A stretch of DNA of 64,000 bases, from assembly GCA_016715075.1 (NCBI GenBank), contig JADKBK010000019.1, forward strand, positions 1-64,000, written 5' to 3'. This DNA comes from Bacteroidales bacterium. Its GTDB lineage: Bacteria; Bacteroidota; Bacteroidia; Bacteroidales; VadinHA17. Made by a program: the position numbers and the translations under genes. Below are positions 47,487 through 64,000 of the stretch, piece after piece; position 1 is the stretch's first letter, and each line of letters starts with the position of its first letter. The notes beneath the pieces are model-generated. The model ran no database searches, was not told the origin of the DNA, and saw nothing but the letters and a program-made list of their open reading frames with translations.

Positions 47487-48830
47487 TCACCTGTCAAACA
47501 GCAGTCTCTGACCACGGAAGTCCTCTTTAATCACTCCATTATCAAATACCAGCGTCCCGTTTACAAATGTTTTTACAACTTTTGATCTGAAGGAATTCCC
47601 CTCGAAAGGTGACCATCCGCATTTATACAGGATATTATCTTTTGTAACACTCCATTCACTGTTTGGATCTGCAAGACATAAATCGGCTTTATATCCTTCC
47701 CTGATAAATCCTCTCTCCTTTATATTAAATAGTATAGCCGGGTTATGACACATTTTTTCCACTATTTTTTCAAGGCTGAAAACTTTTCTGTGCCATAGTT
47801 CGAGCATAATAACAAGTGAATGCTGAACAAGCGGGCCGCCCGATGGCGCCTTGAAGTAACTGCCGGACTTTTCCCCAATTGTATGAGGTGCATGGTCGGT
47901 CGCAATAACATCAATTCTGTTACTGTTCACCGCATCCGTCAAGGCCTGTCTGTCAAACCTGGTTTTGATCGCCGGATTCCATTTAATCTTTGTACCCAGT
48001 TTTTCATAGTCAGAATCATCAAACCACAGATGGTGCACGCAAACTTCTGCAGTAATTCTTTTTTCACTTAACGGCAGCTCATTGCTGAATAGTTTCATCT
48101 CATCAGCTGTTGAGAGGTGAAAGATGTGAAGTCGGGTATTATACTCTTTTGCCAGGTTTACTGCATATGATGAAGAGAGAAAGCAGGCTTCCCTGCTTCT
48201 GATAACAGGATGCAGACTGACCGGGACGTTCTCGCCATAAATTTTTCTCTGTATTTCGGTGTTTCTTCTTATAGTCGGTTCATCCTCACAGTGAGCAGAA
48301 ACGGGCATATGAGCATGGCGGAACAACTCTCTGAGTGCTTTTTCATTATCAACAAGCATGTTCCCTGTTGATGAGCCCATGAAGATCTTTATTCCGCATA
48401 CCATTGAAGGATCTGCCTTGAGAACCTCATTAAGGTTATCATTTGTAGCTCCCATGAGGAAGGAATAGTTTATAAGCGACTTTTCGGCTCCAATCTTGTA
48501 TTTTTCGTTCAGGCTGTCTAATGTAACAGTCTGGGGTATAGTGTTAGGCATATCCATAAAAGATGTTACCCCGCCTGCAACGGCTGCCCCTGATTCGCTC
48601 AGGATATCTCCTTTGTGGGTAAGTCCGGGCTCCCTGAAGTGAACCTGGTCATCAATCACTCCCGGGAGAAGAAGCAGTCCTTCTGCCTCAATGATTAAAG
48701 CCCCTGCCGGGATCTCCCAGTTTTCAGATAATCCTATGGCAGATATCAGTTCATCCTTTATGAGGAGATCATTTTTTGAAATAGTCCCTTCATTTACTAT
48801 TGTGGCATTCTTTATCAGTATAGCGCTCAT
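47487..48830 (-). CDS. pyrC: dihydroorotase
   Basis: Cyclises carbamoyl aspartate in pyrimidine synthesis. Metal-site blocks: PGVIDDQVHFREPG (His64), GIKIFMGSSTG (candidate carbamylated lysine), HC in VSAHCEDE, IFHLSTADE and ATDHAPHT. The usual DxHxH motif reads DDQVH here, with Gln62 in the place of the first histidine, a variant I believe is common in this phylum. Length is 447 residues, in the class I range. It is downstream of the glycosyltransferase gene on the same strand, with a C-rich repeat between them. Confidence 0.9.
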   Translation of the reverse strand: MSAILIKNATIVNEGTISKNDLLIKDELISAIGLSENWEIPAGALIIEAEGLLLLPGVIDDQVHFREPGLTHKGDILSESGAAVAGGVTSFMDMPNTIPQTVTLDSLNEKYKIGAEKSLINYSFLMGATNDNLNEVLKADPSMVCGIKIFMGSSTGNMLVDNEKALRELFRHAHMPVSAHCEDEPTIRRNTEIQRKIYGENVPVSLHPVIRSREACFLSSSYAVNLAKEYNTRLHIFHLSTADEMKLFSNELPLSEKRITAEVCVHHLWFDDSDYEKLGTKIKWNPAIKTRFDRQALTDAVNSNRIDVIATDHAPHTIGEKSGSYFKAPSGGPLVQHSLVIMLELWHRKVFSLEKIVEKMCHNPAILFNIKERGFIREGYKADLCLADPNSEWSVTKDNILYKCGWSPFEGNSFRSKVVKTFVNGTLVFDNGVIKEDFRGQRLLFDR

Positions 48831-48959
48831 AATAAATAAATTGTATGCATTTCGAACTTTATTTTCCCCGTCTTATCATCCCCTGTAAAGGGGCCGATTA
48901 TTTCGTCTGAAAGGGTTTATTTCATATTTGCCATTTGGGGCTTTTGAAAATGTTTGTTT

Positions 48960-49036
48960 TTACCCCCAAACCCCCCAAGGGGGGCTTTATAACTTATTGG
49001 TTTTAAATAAGTCCCCCCTGGGGGATTTAGGGGTGT
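48960..49036. repeat. C/G-run inverted repeat (MITE-like), copy 3
   Basis: Begins TACCCCCAAACCCCCC and ends CCCCCCTGGGGGATTTAGGGG, with the arms able to pair. The beginning matches the repeat at 3989-4058 (ACCCCCAAACCCCC, then GGGCTTATAA-type) and so does the end (GGGGGTG / GGGGTG). It fills the pyrC-glycosyltransferase gap. Confidence 0.65.
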
Positions 49037-49100
49037 CACAGAGAAAATCGACTTTTCTACACCTCCCAGATGGGTCTTATTTTAAGGATACTAATGCTGA

Positions 49101-49829
49101 TTACCTTCTGGGGTATTTAGTGAATGTGCTTCTGAGTTTCATTCTCAGCACTCCCCATAAAGCTTCGTTAAATATGCCTCCTGTCATTTTAGAGGCTCCC
49201 ATTCTTCTGTCGGTGAATATAATAGGTACTTCAACAATTTTATATCCTAGTTTCCATGCAGTAAACTTCATCTCTATCTGGAATCCGTAGCCTACTGATC
49301 TGATTTTGTCGGGCTGGATATTTTCGAGTACCTCTTTTCTGTAGCATTTGAATCCGGCAGTGGTATCCATTATTCTCATTCCGGTAATAATCCTTACGTA
49401 AATGGAGGCAATATATGACATTAGTACTCTGGAGAGGGGCCAGTTTACAACGTTTACTCCGCTAATATATCTTGAACCGATAGCGACATCCGCACCGTTT
49501 TCGGCGCACTCATTATATAATCTGATAAGATCTTTAGGGTCGTGGGAAAAGTCAGCATCCATTTCATATATATAGTTGTATCCTTTTTCCAGGGCCCATT
49601 TAAAACCTGTTATATAAGCGGTTCCCAGTCCCAGTTTGCCTGATCTGACAATAATATGAAGGTTTGGGAATGATGGTTGCATCAGTTTCACAGCATCAGC
49701 GGTTCCGTCGGGAGAGTTGTCGTCAATGACAAGTATGTCGAAGTGTATGGGGAGTGAAGAGATGGCATTTATCAATGCTTCGATATTCTCTTTTTCCTTG
49801 TAAGTCGGGATAATTACGATATTGGACAT
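49101..49829 (-). CDS. polyprenol monophosphomannose synthase-like glycosyltransferase (GT2)
   Basis: A 242-residue GT2 enzyme of the Dpm1 type, making a polyprenyl-phosphate sugar at the cytoplasmic face. VIIPTYKEKENIEALI (4-19), DDNSPDGTAD (a DDxSxDG motif) and YEMDADFSHDP (the DxD motif) are conserved, then SRYISG and TTAGFKCYRKEVL. No C-terminal transmembrane region is present, as in the single-domain enzymes. The ATG at 49829 is chosen because the family N-terminus begins there. A TATTTTCG near-match to the -7 box lies upstream. Confidence 0.88.
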   Translation of the reverse strand: MSNIVIIPTYKEKENIEALINAISSLPIHFDILVIDDNSPDGTADAVKLMQPSFPNLHIIVRSGKLGLGTAYITGFKWALEKGYNYIYEMDADFSHDPKDLIRLYNECAENGADVAIGSRYISGVNVVNWPLSRVLMSYIASIYVRIITGMRIMDTTAGFKCYRKEVLENIQPDKIRSVGYGFQIEMKFTAWKLGYKIVEVPIIFTDRRMGASKMTGGIFNEALWGVLRMKLRSTFTKYPRR

Positions 49830-49925
49830 GGGGGATAAATATATACGAAAATAGTACATTTCGGATGACAGCAATTTAAATCATAAATTTTATTTTAAAA
49901 AATCCTGAAAATAAGTAGCAAATTC

Positions 49926-49956
49926 TTTGGAAGGAAATTTTGAAGCATTATCTTTG
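49926..49956 (+). promoter_or_regulatory. rRNA promoter, operon 1
   Basis: TTTG at 49926-49929 and TATCTTTG at 49949-49956, 19 bases apart, match the Bacteroidota consensus. The -7 box and the following leader, with a boxA-like AAAGTTCTTTGAAA, are shared with the second promoter of operon 2. Confidence 0.7.
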
Positions 49957-50102
49957 TCGTCCCAAAAGCAAAATAAAGTTCTTTGAAATTATGAAGTAGC
50001 AAACCATGCAAGATATGAAAGATCTTGTCAAGATAACTTGTTAGTATTTTGAAAAGAGACCTAGGATTGGTTTTGAAAGGGAGACAATAAAAGTAAATTT
50101 TT

Positions 50103-51620
<1,518 letters not shown>

Positions 51621-51754
51621 TGGAGCACTGTTTGTAAACGATAGAAAGACATTGACAATTTTGGCCTTGCTTTTTATATAAATATTAGAACTAGAGATGG
51701 TAAATCACAAGCATTACAGGAGAATGTACAACCATTTAAGGGTACGGAAGTAAC

Positions 51755-51826
51755 AGTCCCGTAGCTCAGTTGGTTAGAGCGCTACACTGATAATGTAGGG
51801 GTCCCCAGTTCAACTCCGCGGGACTA
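51755..51826 (+). tRNA. tRNA-Ile (GAT), T-arm damaged
   Basis: Acceptor AGTCCCG pairs with CGGGACT, and the anticodon loop CTGATAA gives GAT. After CCCAGTTCAACT the 3' side of the T-stem reads CCG where CTGGG is needed, so two bases are missing and the stem cannot form. It lies in the 16S-23S spacer of operon 1. CCA is not encoded. Confidence 0.85.
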
Positions 51827-51876
51827 CAAAAAGTAGAGTAGATTAACAAAGTGATTTATTGAAGCAACAAGGGGAC

Positions 51877-51950
51877 GGGGAATTAGCTCAGTTGGCCAGA
51901 GCGCCTGCCTTGCACGCAGGAGGTCAAGGGTTCGACTCCCTTATTCTCCA
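51877..51950 (+). tRNA. tRNA-Ala (TGC)
   Basis: Acceptor GGGGAAT pairs with ATTCTCC (one G-U), the D-arm is AGCTCAGTTGGCCAGAGC, the anticodon stem is CCTGC/GCAGG with anticodon TGC, and the T-arm is AAGGGTTCGACTCCCTT. All arms pair. CCA is not encoded. The usual Ile-Ala order in the rRNA spacer. Confidence 0.95.
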
Positions 51951-52056
51951 CAAATTGGTTCCGCCCTAGGAAAGCTTGGCATGTGGGAAGATTTGAGTCA
52001 AATCAATAAAGTTCATTGACATATTGGCAAATGAAAGTAAATAAAATAGAATAGCC

Positions 52057-54612
<2,556 letters not shown>

Positions 54613-54655
54613 GGTACGATTTTATTAACTTTCAACTCCGATATGTCTAAGTTAT

Positions 54656-54736
54656 TTAAAAGACCGAAGACGGAAGTCAGAAGTCAGAAGTTGAGAAGAT
54701 AAATTCTTCGGACTTCAGACTTCAAGCTTCGACTTA
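54656..54736. repeat. 23S-5S spacer hairpin repeat, operon 1
   Basis: GAAGTCAGAAGTC repeated on one side and GGACTTCAGACTTC on the other form an imperfect stem around AAATTC. The same spacer occurs at 60066-60149 with very few changes. It may be the processing stem between 23S and 5S or a dispersed repeat. Confidence 0.55.
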
Positions 54737-54744
54737 TAAGATCT

Positions 54745-54821
54745 TTAGGTGACTATAGCGGCAGGGTTCCACCTCTTCCCATACCGAACAGAGAAGTTAA
54801 GCCTGCCAGCGCCGATGGTAC
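54745..54821 (+). rRNA. rrf: 5S ribosomal RNA, operon 1 (3' truncated)
   Basis: Identical or nearly so to the copy at 60156 up to GATGGTAC, then the last ~30 bases (GGGAGAGTAGGTCGTCGCC region) are absent. The following AATTGGGGAAAAACGGGGA plus T-run looks like the downstream terminator region with pieces missing. Confidence 0.85.
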
Positions 54822-55038
54822 AATTGGGGAAAAACGGGGATTTTTTTTTACCTGCCTCCTCCTGGAGCTATGTGTCAGTTAATTCTGGAGGAGAAACATG
54901 GTTGTTCTGTATATAGGCAAACAAAAAATCTTCACAAAAACATCAAAAAAGTTTGATTTTTAAATATCTTAAATACAGCCATATAGCGATTAAATGCCAA
55001 TTTGACGAAAAAAATATGCAAAAATACTTGCACTATAA
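54822..55038. other. spacer between rRNA operons
   Basis: No credible gene. It begins with a T-run, then CTCCTCC (54856-54862) and GGAGGAG (54887-54893) which could pair, then AT-rich sequence leading into the promoters of operon 2. Confidence 0.5.
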
Positions 55039-55069
55039 TTTGGATTATAAAAAATGTTTCATACATTTG
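55039..55069 (+). promoter_or_regulatory. rRNA promoter P1, operon 2
   Basis: TTTG at 55039-55042 and TACATTTG at 55062-55069, spaced 19 bases, a consensus Bacteroidota promoter about 290 bases before the 16S gene. Confidence 0.75.
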
Positions 55070-55181
55070 CACCCGCTTTAAGGCGAAGAGTTGATTGAAG
55101 GGTAGGAGAGATAGGATTCCGGCTTTGAGGAGAAAGGGAAGTTGGGAAGGAAAAAGGCCGGAAAAAATATCTCGATTTTTG

Positions 55182-55213
55182 TTTGGAAGAGAAGATAACA
55201 AATCATATCTTTG
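55182..55213 (+). promoter_or_regulatory. rRNA promoter P2, operon 2
   Basis: TTTG at 55182-55185 and TATCTTTG at 55206-55213, spaced 20 bases. The same -7 box and downstream leader occur at operon 1 (49949 onward). Confidence 0.7.
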
Positions 55214-55358
55214 TCGTCCCAAAAGCAAAATAAAGTTCTTTGAAATTATGAAGTAGCAAACCAGGCAAGATATGAAAGATCTTGTCAAGATAACTTGTTA
55301 GTATTTTTGAAAAGAGACCTAGGATTGGTTTTGAAAGAGACAATAAGAATAAATTTTT

Positions 55359-56886
<1,528 letters not shown>

Positions 56887-57119
56887 TGGAGAAAATCAAT
56901 CTGCTGTTTGTATCCGATAGAAAATGGATACAGACACATATCTGCCTGGACTACTTCATTATTATAACTTAAACCACTATGCTTCGGCGAAGTGGTTAAG
57001 AGTTCAAAGCCCAGCCCCCAAAGGGGGGTATAAGTCCTTGAACCTGAGAATAAACAAAAGGGTACTCGATAAAGTTCTTTGACGTATTGGAATGAGAGTT
57101 AATAAAATTGTAGAATACT
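56887..57119. other. 16S-23S spacer of operon 2, without tRNA genes
   Basis: No tRNA fold is present, unlike operon 1. It contains a C/G-run motif (AGCCCCCAAAGGGGGG) and a boxA-like AAAGTTCTTTGACGTATTGG just before the 23S gene, the counterpart of AAAGTTCATTGACATATTGG in operon 1. Confidence 0.7.
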
Positions 57120-60021
<2,902 letters not shown>

Positions 60022-60065
60022 GGTACGATTTTATTAACTTTCAACTCCGATATGTCTAAGTTATT

Positions 60066-60149
60066 TAAAAGACCGAAGACGGAAGTCAGAAGTCAGAAGT
60101 TGAGAAGATAAATTCTTCGGACTTCAGACTTCGAGCTTCAGACTTCATA
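60066..60149. repeat. 23S-5S spacer hairpin repeat, operon 2
   Basis: Near-identical copy of the spacer at 54656-54736, with GAAGTCAGAAGTC and GGACTTCAGACTTC arms and one extra short block (GAGCTTCAGACTTC). Confidence 0.55.
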
Positions 60150-60155
60150 AGATCT

Positions 60156-60264
<109 letters not shown>

Positions 60265-60271
60265 TTAAATT

Positions 60272-60303
60272 AAGCCCTGGAGAAATCCGGGGCTTTTTTT
60301 TTA
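60272..60303 (+). terminator. terminator of rRNA operon 2
   Basis: AAGCCCTGG and CCGGGGCTT form a strong stem around AGAAAT, followed by a T-run. Confidence 0.85.
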
Positions 60304-60344
60304 CCCTCTGTGATCCTCTGTGACTCCTCTGTGTTCTCTGTGTC
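60304..60344. repeat. solo CTCTGTG iteron array
   Basis: CTCTGTG at 60306, 60316, 60327 and 60336, spaced 10, 11 and 9 bases, the same as at 9446-9486 and 10846-10886. It follows the rRNA terminator directly. No GxxExxY gene or partner array is nearby. Confidence 0.8.
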
Positions 60345-60374
60345 ACCTAAAAGTGTATTTCAGATAAAAATTTG

Positions 60375-60382
60375 TATATTTG
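60375..60382 (+). promoter_or_regulatory. -7 promoter element for olsF-like gene
   Basis: TATATTTG, 33 bases before the ATG at 60416. It supports that start over an upstream in-frame TTG at 60380, which would lie within the promoter box. Confidence 0.55.
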
Positions 60383-60415
60383 ATTGCATGGCATCTGGAA
60401 AAACTCTTTTTTTAC

Positions 60416-62185
60416 ATGAATAATACAAATTCCCCAGAACTAAATATACCCGAAGGAACAATAATAGCCGAAACACTCCTGCATATCTTTAATTATGAGA
60501 AATTAAGTGAGCTGTACTCCTTCCTGCACGATAAAGACCCCATATTCGTCATAGATTCAATCTTCAGCCAGCTCGACCTCGAATACCTTATACCTGAAGA
60601 CGATCTTAAAAATATCCCCTCCGATGGGGCATTTATTACTGTTTCTAATCATCCTTACAGGGGAATAGATTCAATGATCCTCTACAAAATAGTAGCAGAA
60701 AAACGAAAGGATTTCAAAATACTCGCCAGCTTCCTGTTGCACCGTATTGAACCACTCAGGGATATCGTCATCCCTGTAAATACCCATGAAACAGAATTTG
60801 TCAAATCGTCATACCCCGGCATTAAGCAGGCTATTAATCATCTGAAAGATGGCCATAGCATAGGGATATTTCCAACGGGTGATAATACCGAACCTATAAA
60901 ATCATCAAGGGTCATTCTTGATAATATTTGGCAACCCGCAGCCTTGAAATTCATTAAAAATTCTCACATCCCTGTCATACCAGTATATTTTCACGGTACA
61001 AATTCCAGGCTTATATATATGATGGGAAAAATTCACCCTATGCTGCGACAGACAAAGTTGCCCTCAGAACTGCTTCACAAAGGCAACAGAAACATAAAAG
61101 TGAGGATAGGATCTCCCATTACAGTAAAGGAACAATCAGGATTCGAAGACATAATGCATTTTGGACAATACCTGAGAGCAAGAGTTTATTCTCTTGGATC
61201 TGCAATTGAGGTAAAAAAGTTCTCAATGCAGCGGACCAGGCACAGGATATTTAAACCTGAACTAATAGTCGAAAGGGTTCCTGCCGGTATTCTCAGGGAG
61301 GAATTTGACAGGATCAGGATAAACTATGAACTTTTTTCGTCAAAGAATTATTCGGTTATCTGCGCTCCTGCAGAAAAGATACCTGCAATTTTTCATGAAA
61401 TAGGACGTCTTCGGGAGCTGACATTCAGAAAAGTAGGTGAAGGAACAGGCAAAAGTACTGATATTGATGAATATGATTTCTATTTTAATCATCTTTTCAT
61501 CTGGGACAACGATACTGACAAAATAGTTGGTGCATACAGAATCGGCAAAGGGAAAGATATAATAGGAGGCTATGGGATCAGGGGCTTCTATATCAATTCA
61601 TTATTCAGATTGAAAACCAGTTTCCAGCCGGTTCTTTCACAATCACTTGAGCTTGGGCGTTCCTTTATATCTGAAGAGTACCAGAAAAAGACTATACCAC
61701 TATTTTTACTCTGGAAAGGAATAATGGTTTTCCTTCTTCGAAACCCGGAATACCGCTACCTTATCGGACCAGTCAGTATCAGCAATGATTTCTCGAAGTT
61801 TTCGAAAAGTCTCATTGTTGAATTCATCAGGAAATACTTTGCTGACGACAGATATTCAGGATATATCGTTCCCAGGAAGGATTTTATTGTGAAACCCGAT
61901 AAAGCAATTGACCGCAGTATCTTCATAGATACATCGGAGAATGATATTAATAAAATTGAAAAGATCATTACCGATATTGAACCAGGTTACAGGTTACCGG
62001 TTCTCCTTAAGAAATACCTGGAGATTAATGGCAGAATAATAGGATTTAATATTGATCCTAAGTTCAATTACTGCCTCGATGGCCTTCTGATCCTTGATCT
62101 GCATAATGTCCCCGAAGATTATATTCAGGGATTGGCACGACAGTTGAATGATGAATCGATAATTGAAAGATTCAAGGCACACTAG
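60416..62185 (+). CDS. olsF: bifunctional acyltransferase, OlsF-like (aminolipid synthesis)
   Basis: A 589-residue fusion. The N-terminal half (about 40-260) is a lysophospholipid acyltransferase: SNHPYRGIDS (His79, Asp85), FPTGDNTEP in place of the FPEGTRS block, and PVIPVYFHGTNS. The C-terminal half (about 285-530) is an OlsB-type N-acyltransferase of the GNAT/hemolysin group: RLRELTFRKVGEGTG, EYDFYFNHLFIWD and KIVGAYRIG, then FLLWKGI and YLIGPVSISNDF. OlsF proteins of this layout make ornithine lipids in Serratia and Flavobacterium. In Bacteroides two separate genes make glycine lipids, so the amino acid used here cannot be told. Confidence 0.85.
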   Translation: MNNTNSPELNIPEGTIIAETLLHIFNYEKLSELYSFLHDKDPIFVIDSIFSQLDLEYLIPEDDLKNIPSDGAFITVSNHPYRGIDSMILYKIVAEKRKDFKILASFLLHRIEPLRDIVIPVNTHETEFVKSSYPGIKQAINHLKDGHSIGIFPTGDNTEPIKSSRVILDNIWQPAALKFIKNSHIPVIPVYFHGTNSRLIYMMGKIHPMLRQTKLPSELLHKGNRNIKVRIGSPITVKEQSGFEDIMHFGQYLRARVYSLGSAIEVKKFSMQRTRHRIFKPELIVERVPAGILREEFDRIRINYELFSSKNYSVICAPAEKIPAIFHEIGRLRELTFRKVGEGTGKSTDIDEYDFYFNHLFIWDNDTDKIVGAYRIGKGKDIIGGYGIRGFYINSLFRLKTSFQPVLSQSLELGRSFISEEYQKKTIPLFLLWKGIMVFLLRNPEYRYLIGPVSISNDFSKFSKSLIVEFIRKYFADDRYSGYIVPRKDFIVKPDKAIDRSIFIDTSENDINKIEKIITDIEPGYRLPVLLKKYLEINGRIIGFNIDPKFNYCLDGLLILDLHNVPEDYIQGLARQLNDESIIERFKAH

Positions 62186-62250
62186 AACTTCATCCTGAAT
62201 GATACGATGTTATCCGGTAAAATTTTCCGGACGATAAATATTAAAACAAT

Positions 62251-62286
62251 AAAAAAGGGTATCCATAAAGATGAATACCCTTTTTT
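62251..62286. terminator. bidirectional terminator
   Basis: AAAAAAGGGTAT and ATACCCTTTTTT pair around a 12-base loop, giving U-runs in both directions between the convergent olsF-like and PpiD-like genes. Confidence 0.85.
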
Positions 62287-62300
62287 ATTTGAAAAATATC

Positions 62301-64000
62301 CTAGTAGAATTTATATCTTTTATCGACGATATTGGCTGCCTTTCTCAGTGCTTCGTAGGCTTCATAGTTACCTCTCATCTGGAAAGTGGCGTTTAGTCTT
62401 GTCTGTAATGTTTTTTCATCCTCTCCCTGAGTTGTGGAAACGTTATTAGCAACCAGAAGGTATACTCCGTTAGTTCCTTTTACCGGGCCTGTTACTTCTC
62501 CCTGTTTTGCAACTGTTGCTGCAGCAATAAGTGTTGGTTCGGATCCGGCTCCCGGAATGGTGTATGATTTGAAATTAATTTGTGTAGCCTCCTGAACAGA
62601 TAATCCCATCGTCGAGGCAATACCGTCAATACTCTGGCCGCTGCCCATATTTTTCTTAAATTCAGCCGATATGATGTCAGCTTTCTTATCCTTAATCAGG
62701 GCAAACCTGATATCATTCTCAACATCCTTAACAGGGGCAATACCGTCTTCCTGTTTTTTGGTGCAATAAGCAACAACATATTTATCTGCTATCTCAAAAA
62801 CAGCCTGCTGGTTGTTGTCAAGAATAATTTTCCCCTTTTCTGACTGGAACAATGATATTATCAGCGACCTTGGATTATCAAGTCCGGGAAGAGTCTTCTG
62901 CTGCGGGGCGATATCATTGGCAACTCTTTTATTTAAGCCTTTTTCAGCAACAGCTTTGGTAAATTTCTCATGGGTATTGTTTGTACCTGCGAACTGGCTG
63001 GCTTCACTATAAACCTTCTGTATGGTCTGTGAACCGGCAAGTATTTTCCGGTCTATAATTCCGATATTGTATTTGCGTGAATTTTTTGATTGTGCGAGAA
63101 TTTCTATGATATGAATTCCAAAAGTTGTTTCTGCAGTTTTAATGTCACCTTTCTTTCCTGAGAAACAGGCATCATTGAATGGCACAACCATTCTCCCTTC
63201 AGGGAACCACCCCAGGTCACCACCAATCTGTGCCGATCCCTGATCGTCTGAATTAGATAATGCCAGGGCTTCAAACGATGTTCCTGATTTTATTAGTTTA
63301 ATCAGACTGTCAGCAGCCTGACGGGTTGCTTCCAGTGATCTGTTATTTTTAGGTGATAACAAAATATGACGTACATGTACTGAGTCAGGTCTGTCAGCCA
63401 CTGAGATCAGTTTAGCAATTTTATATGAACCATCTTCCATATATGGTCCGAAGATTGCCGAGAGGTTTTCGCTCTTTGCAAAATCTTTAAGATTATCCTG
63501 TACATTTTCCAGTTTAACATATAACCCAACATAACGTGAATCAGCAGAAAGGGTTATAAACTGTACCGGATCAGTCGCAGTTACGAAATCTTCTTTTGTT
63601 TTTAGTATCCACTGTTCAGTCTGTTTCGTATCATCTTCAGAAGGGATGACATCAAAAGTCACATATTCAATGTCGCGGGACGCAGCACGCTTGTAACTCT
63701 CCTTATGTTTGGTGTAATATGCCTCTATATCACCAGCCGATATGGTAACTGATGAGTCTGAAATGGAAGCATAATTTTTAAGTGTGTAACTGAAATCAAC
63801 TGTTGTACTGTTCAGGTTTTTTTCAAATTCAGCCTGCTTTGATGTTACATAAAGACCTTTCGCTACCAGGTTATTGTATTTTGTATTTGTCCGGTCATTA
63901 ACTATCTCGTTTTCGAAGAATAGCCAGTACTTTTTGGCTGTTTCATCAACCTCTGTCTGCTTCAGGAAATTTACTAAAAATGATTTATTGAATTTACCTG
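62301..64000 (-). CDS. PpiD/SurA-type peptidyl-prolyl isomerase, N-terminus beyond window
   Basis: C-terminal part of an envelope folding factor of the PpiD type. The open frame has no stop up to the window edge: upstream of an internal ATG at 63662 it reads GKFNKSFLVNFLKQTEVD, then AKKYWLFFENEIVNDRTNTK and YNNLVAKGLYVTSKQAEFEK, typical of the SurA-N-like region. The parvulin domain (VHVRHILLSPKN, GGDLGWFPEGRMVVPFNDAC, TTFGIHIIEIL) follows, then a second helical region to the stop at 62301. In many Bacteroidales the homologue follows the lptC-CNNM genes; here it is 22 kb away. Confidence 0.9.
   Translation of the reverse strand, partial: GKFNKSFLVNFLKQTEVDETAKKYWLFFENEIVNDRTNTKYNNLVAKGLYVTSKQAEFEKNLNSTTVDFSYTLKNYASISDSSVTISAGDIEAYYTKHKESYKRAASRDIEYVTFDVIPSEDDTKQTEQWILKTKEDFVTATDPVQFITLSADSRYVGLYVKLENVQDNLKDFAKSENLSAIFGPYMEDGSYKIAKLISVADRPDSVHVRHILLSPKNNRSLEATRQAADSLIKLIKSGTSFEALALSNSDDQGSAQIGGDLGWFPEGRMVVPFNDACFSGKKGDIKTAETTFGIHIIEILAQSKNSRKYNIGIIDRKILAGSQTIQKVYSEASQFAGTNNTHEKFTKAVAEKGLNKRVANDIAPQQKTLPGLDNPRSLIISLFQSEKGKIILDNNQQAVFEIADKYVVAYCTKKQEDGIAPVKDVENDIRFALIKDKKADIISAEFKKNMGSGQSIDGIASTMGLSVQEATQINFKSYTIPGAGSEPTLIAAATVAKQGEVTGPVKGTNGVYLLVANNVSTTQGEDEKTLQTRLNATFQMRGNYEAYEALRKAANIVDKRYKFY

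Noticed and set aside
54899..54964. 21-codon ORF in the spacer between rRNA operons
   Set aside because: Lysine-rich, no conserved features, in an AT-rich promoter-proximal region.

Overview
This window looks like a chromosomal segment of a Bacteroidales-type member of the Bacteroidota. The evidence is a SusC/SusD pair, promoters of the Bacteroidota type (-33 TTTG, -7 TAnnTTTG), weak Shine-Dalgarno sequences, LptC as a lipoprotein, an OlsF-type aminolipid synthase, and 16S rRNA of Bacteroidota character. Nearly all genes are housekeeping. There is no integrase, phage module, transposase or CRISPR array. Several genes (fucK, hpt, a helix-hairpin-helix gene) are broken by single-base deletions, often at homopolymers, which suggests an imperfectly polished long-read or metagenomic assembly.

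Layout. 1-3.9 kb: fucose operon on the minus strand (fucI, a DUF5362 membrane protein, fucK running off the left edge). 4.1-7.5 kb: lipA-lipB-recJ. 7.5-10.8 kb, minus: a frameshifted helix-hairpin-helix outer-membrane protein gene and a PorV-like barrel gene, separated by a small unit made of a GxxExxY (PD-(D/E)XK) gene between inverted arrays of CACAGAG heptamers. 10.9-23.2 kb: purE (minus), then hpt, adk, obgE, PAP2, lplA, plsC, a membrane-anchored MutS-like ATPase, parE, parC and aroK. 23.5-29.7 kb: two ~1000-residue proteins in tandem, an ATP/ADP-translocase-like MFS protein with a HEAT tail and a membrane-spanning nSTAND NTPase with WD40 repeats. 29.9-32.1 kb: gpmI and a DUF3109 gene. 32.4-38.8 kb: SusC, SusD, a third lipoprotein and a small secreted protein. 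38.8-46.1 kb, minus: mfd, coaX, an outer-membrane barrel, lptC and a CNNM/HlyC protein. 46.2-49.8 kb: lysC (plus), pyrC and a Dpm1-like glycosyltransferase (minus).

49.9-60.3 kb holds two tandem rRNA operons. The first has tRNA-Ile and tRNA-Ala, but its 23S lacks about 240 nt near the 5' end, its 5S lacks the 3' end and its tRNA-Ile has a damaged T-arm. The second is complete but has no spacer tRNAs. The spacers flanking the two operons are almost identical while the mature 16S and 23S sequences differ considerably, the reverse of what duplication predicts. The window closes with an OlsF-like fused acyltransferase (plus) convergent with a PpiD-type peptidyl-prolyl isomerase (minus, running off the right edge).

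The two best candidates for something poorly described are the GxxExxY unit, whose heptamer arrays recur five times in the window with the same 4 x (9-11 bp) phasing, and the MFS-HEAT / nSTAND-WD40 membrane pair.
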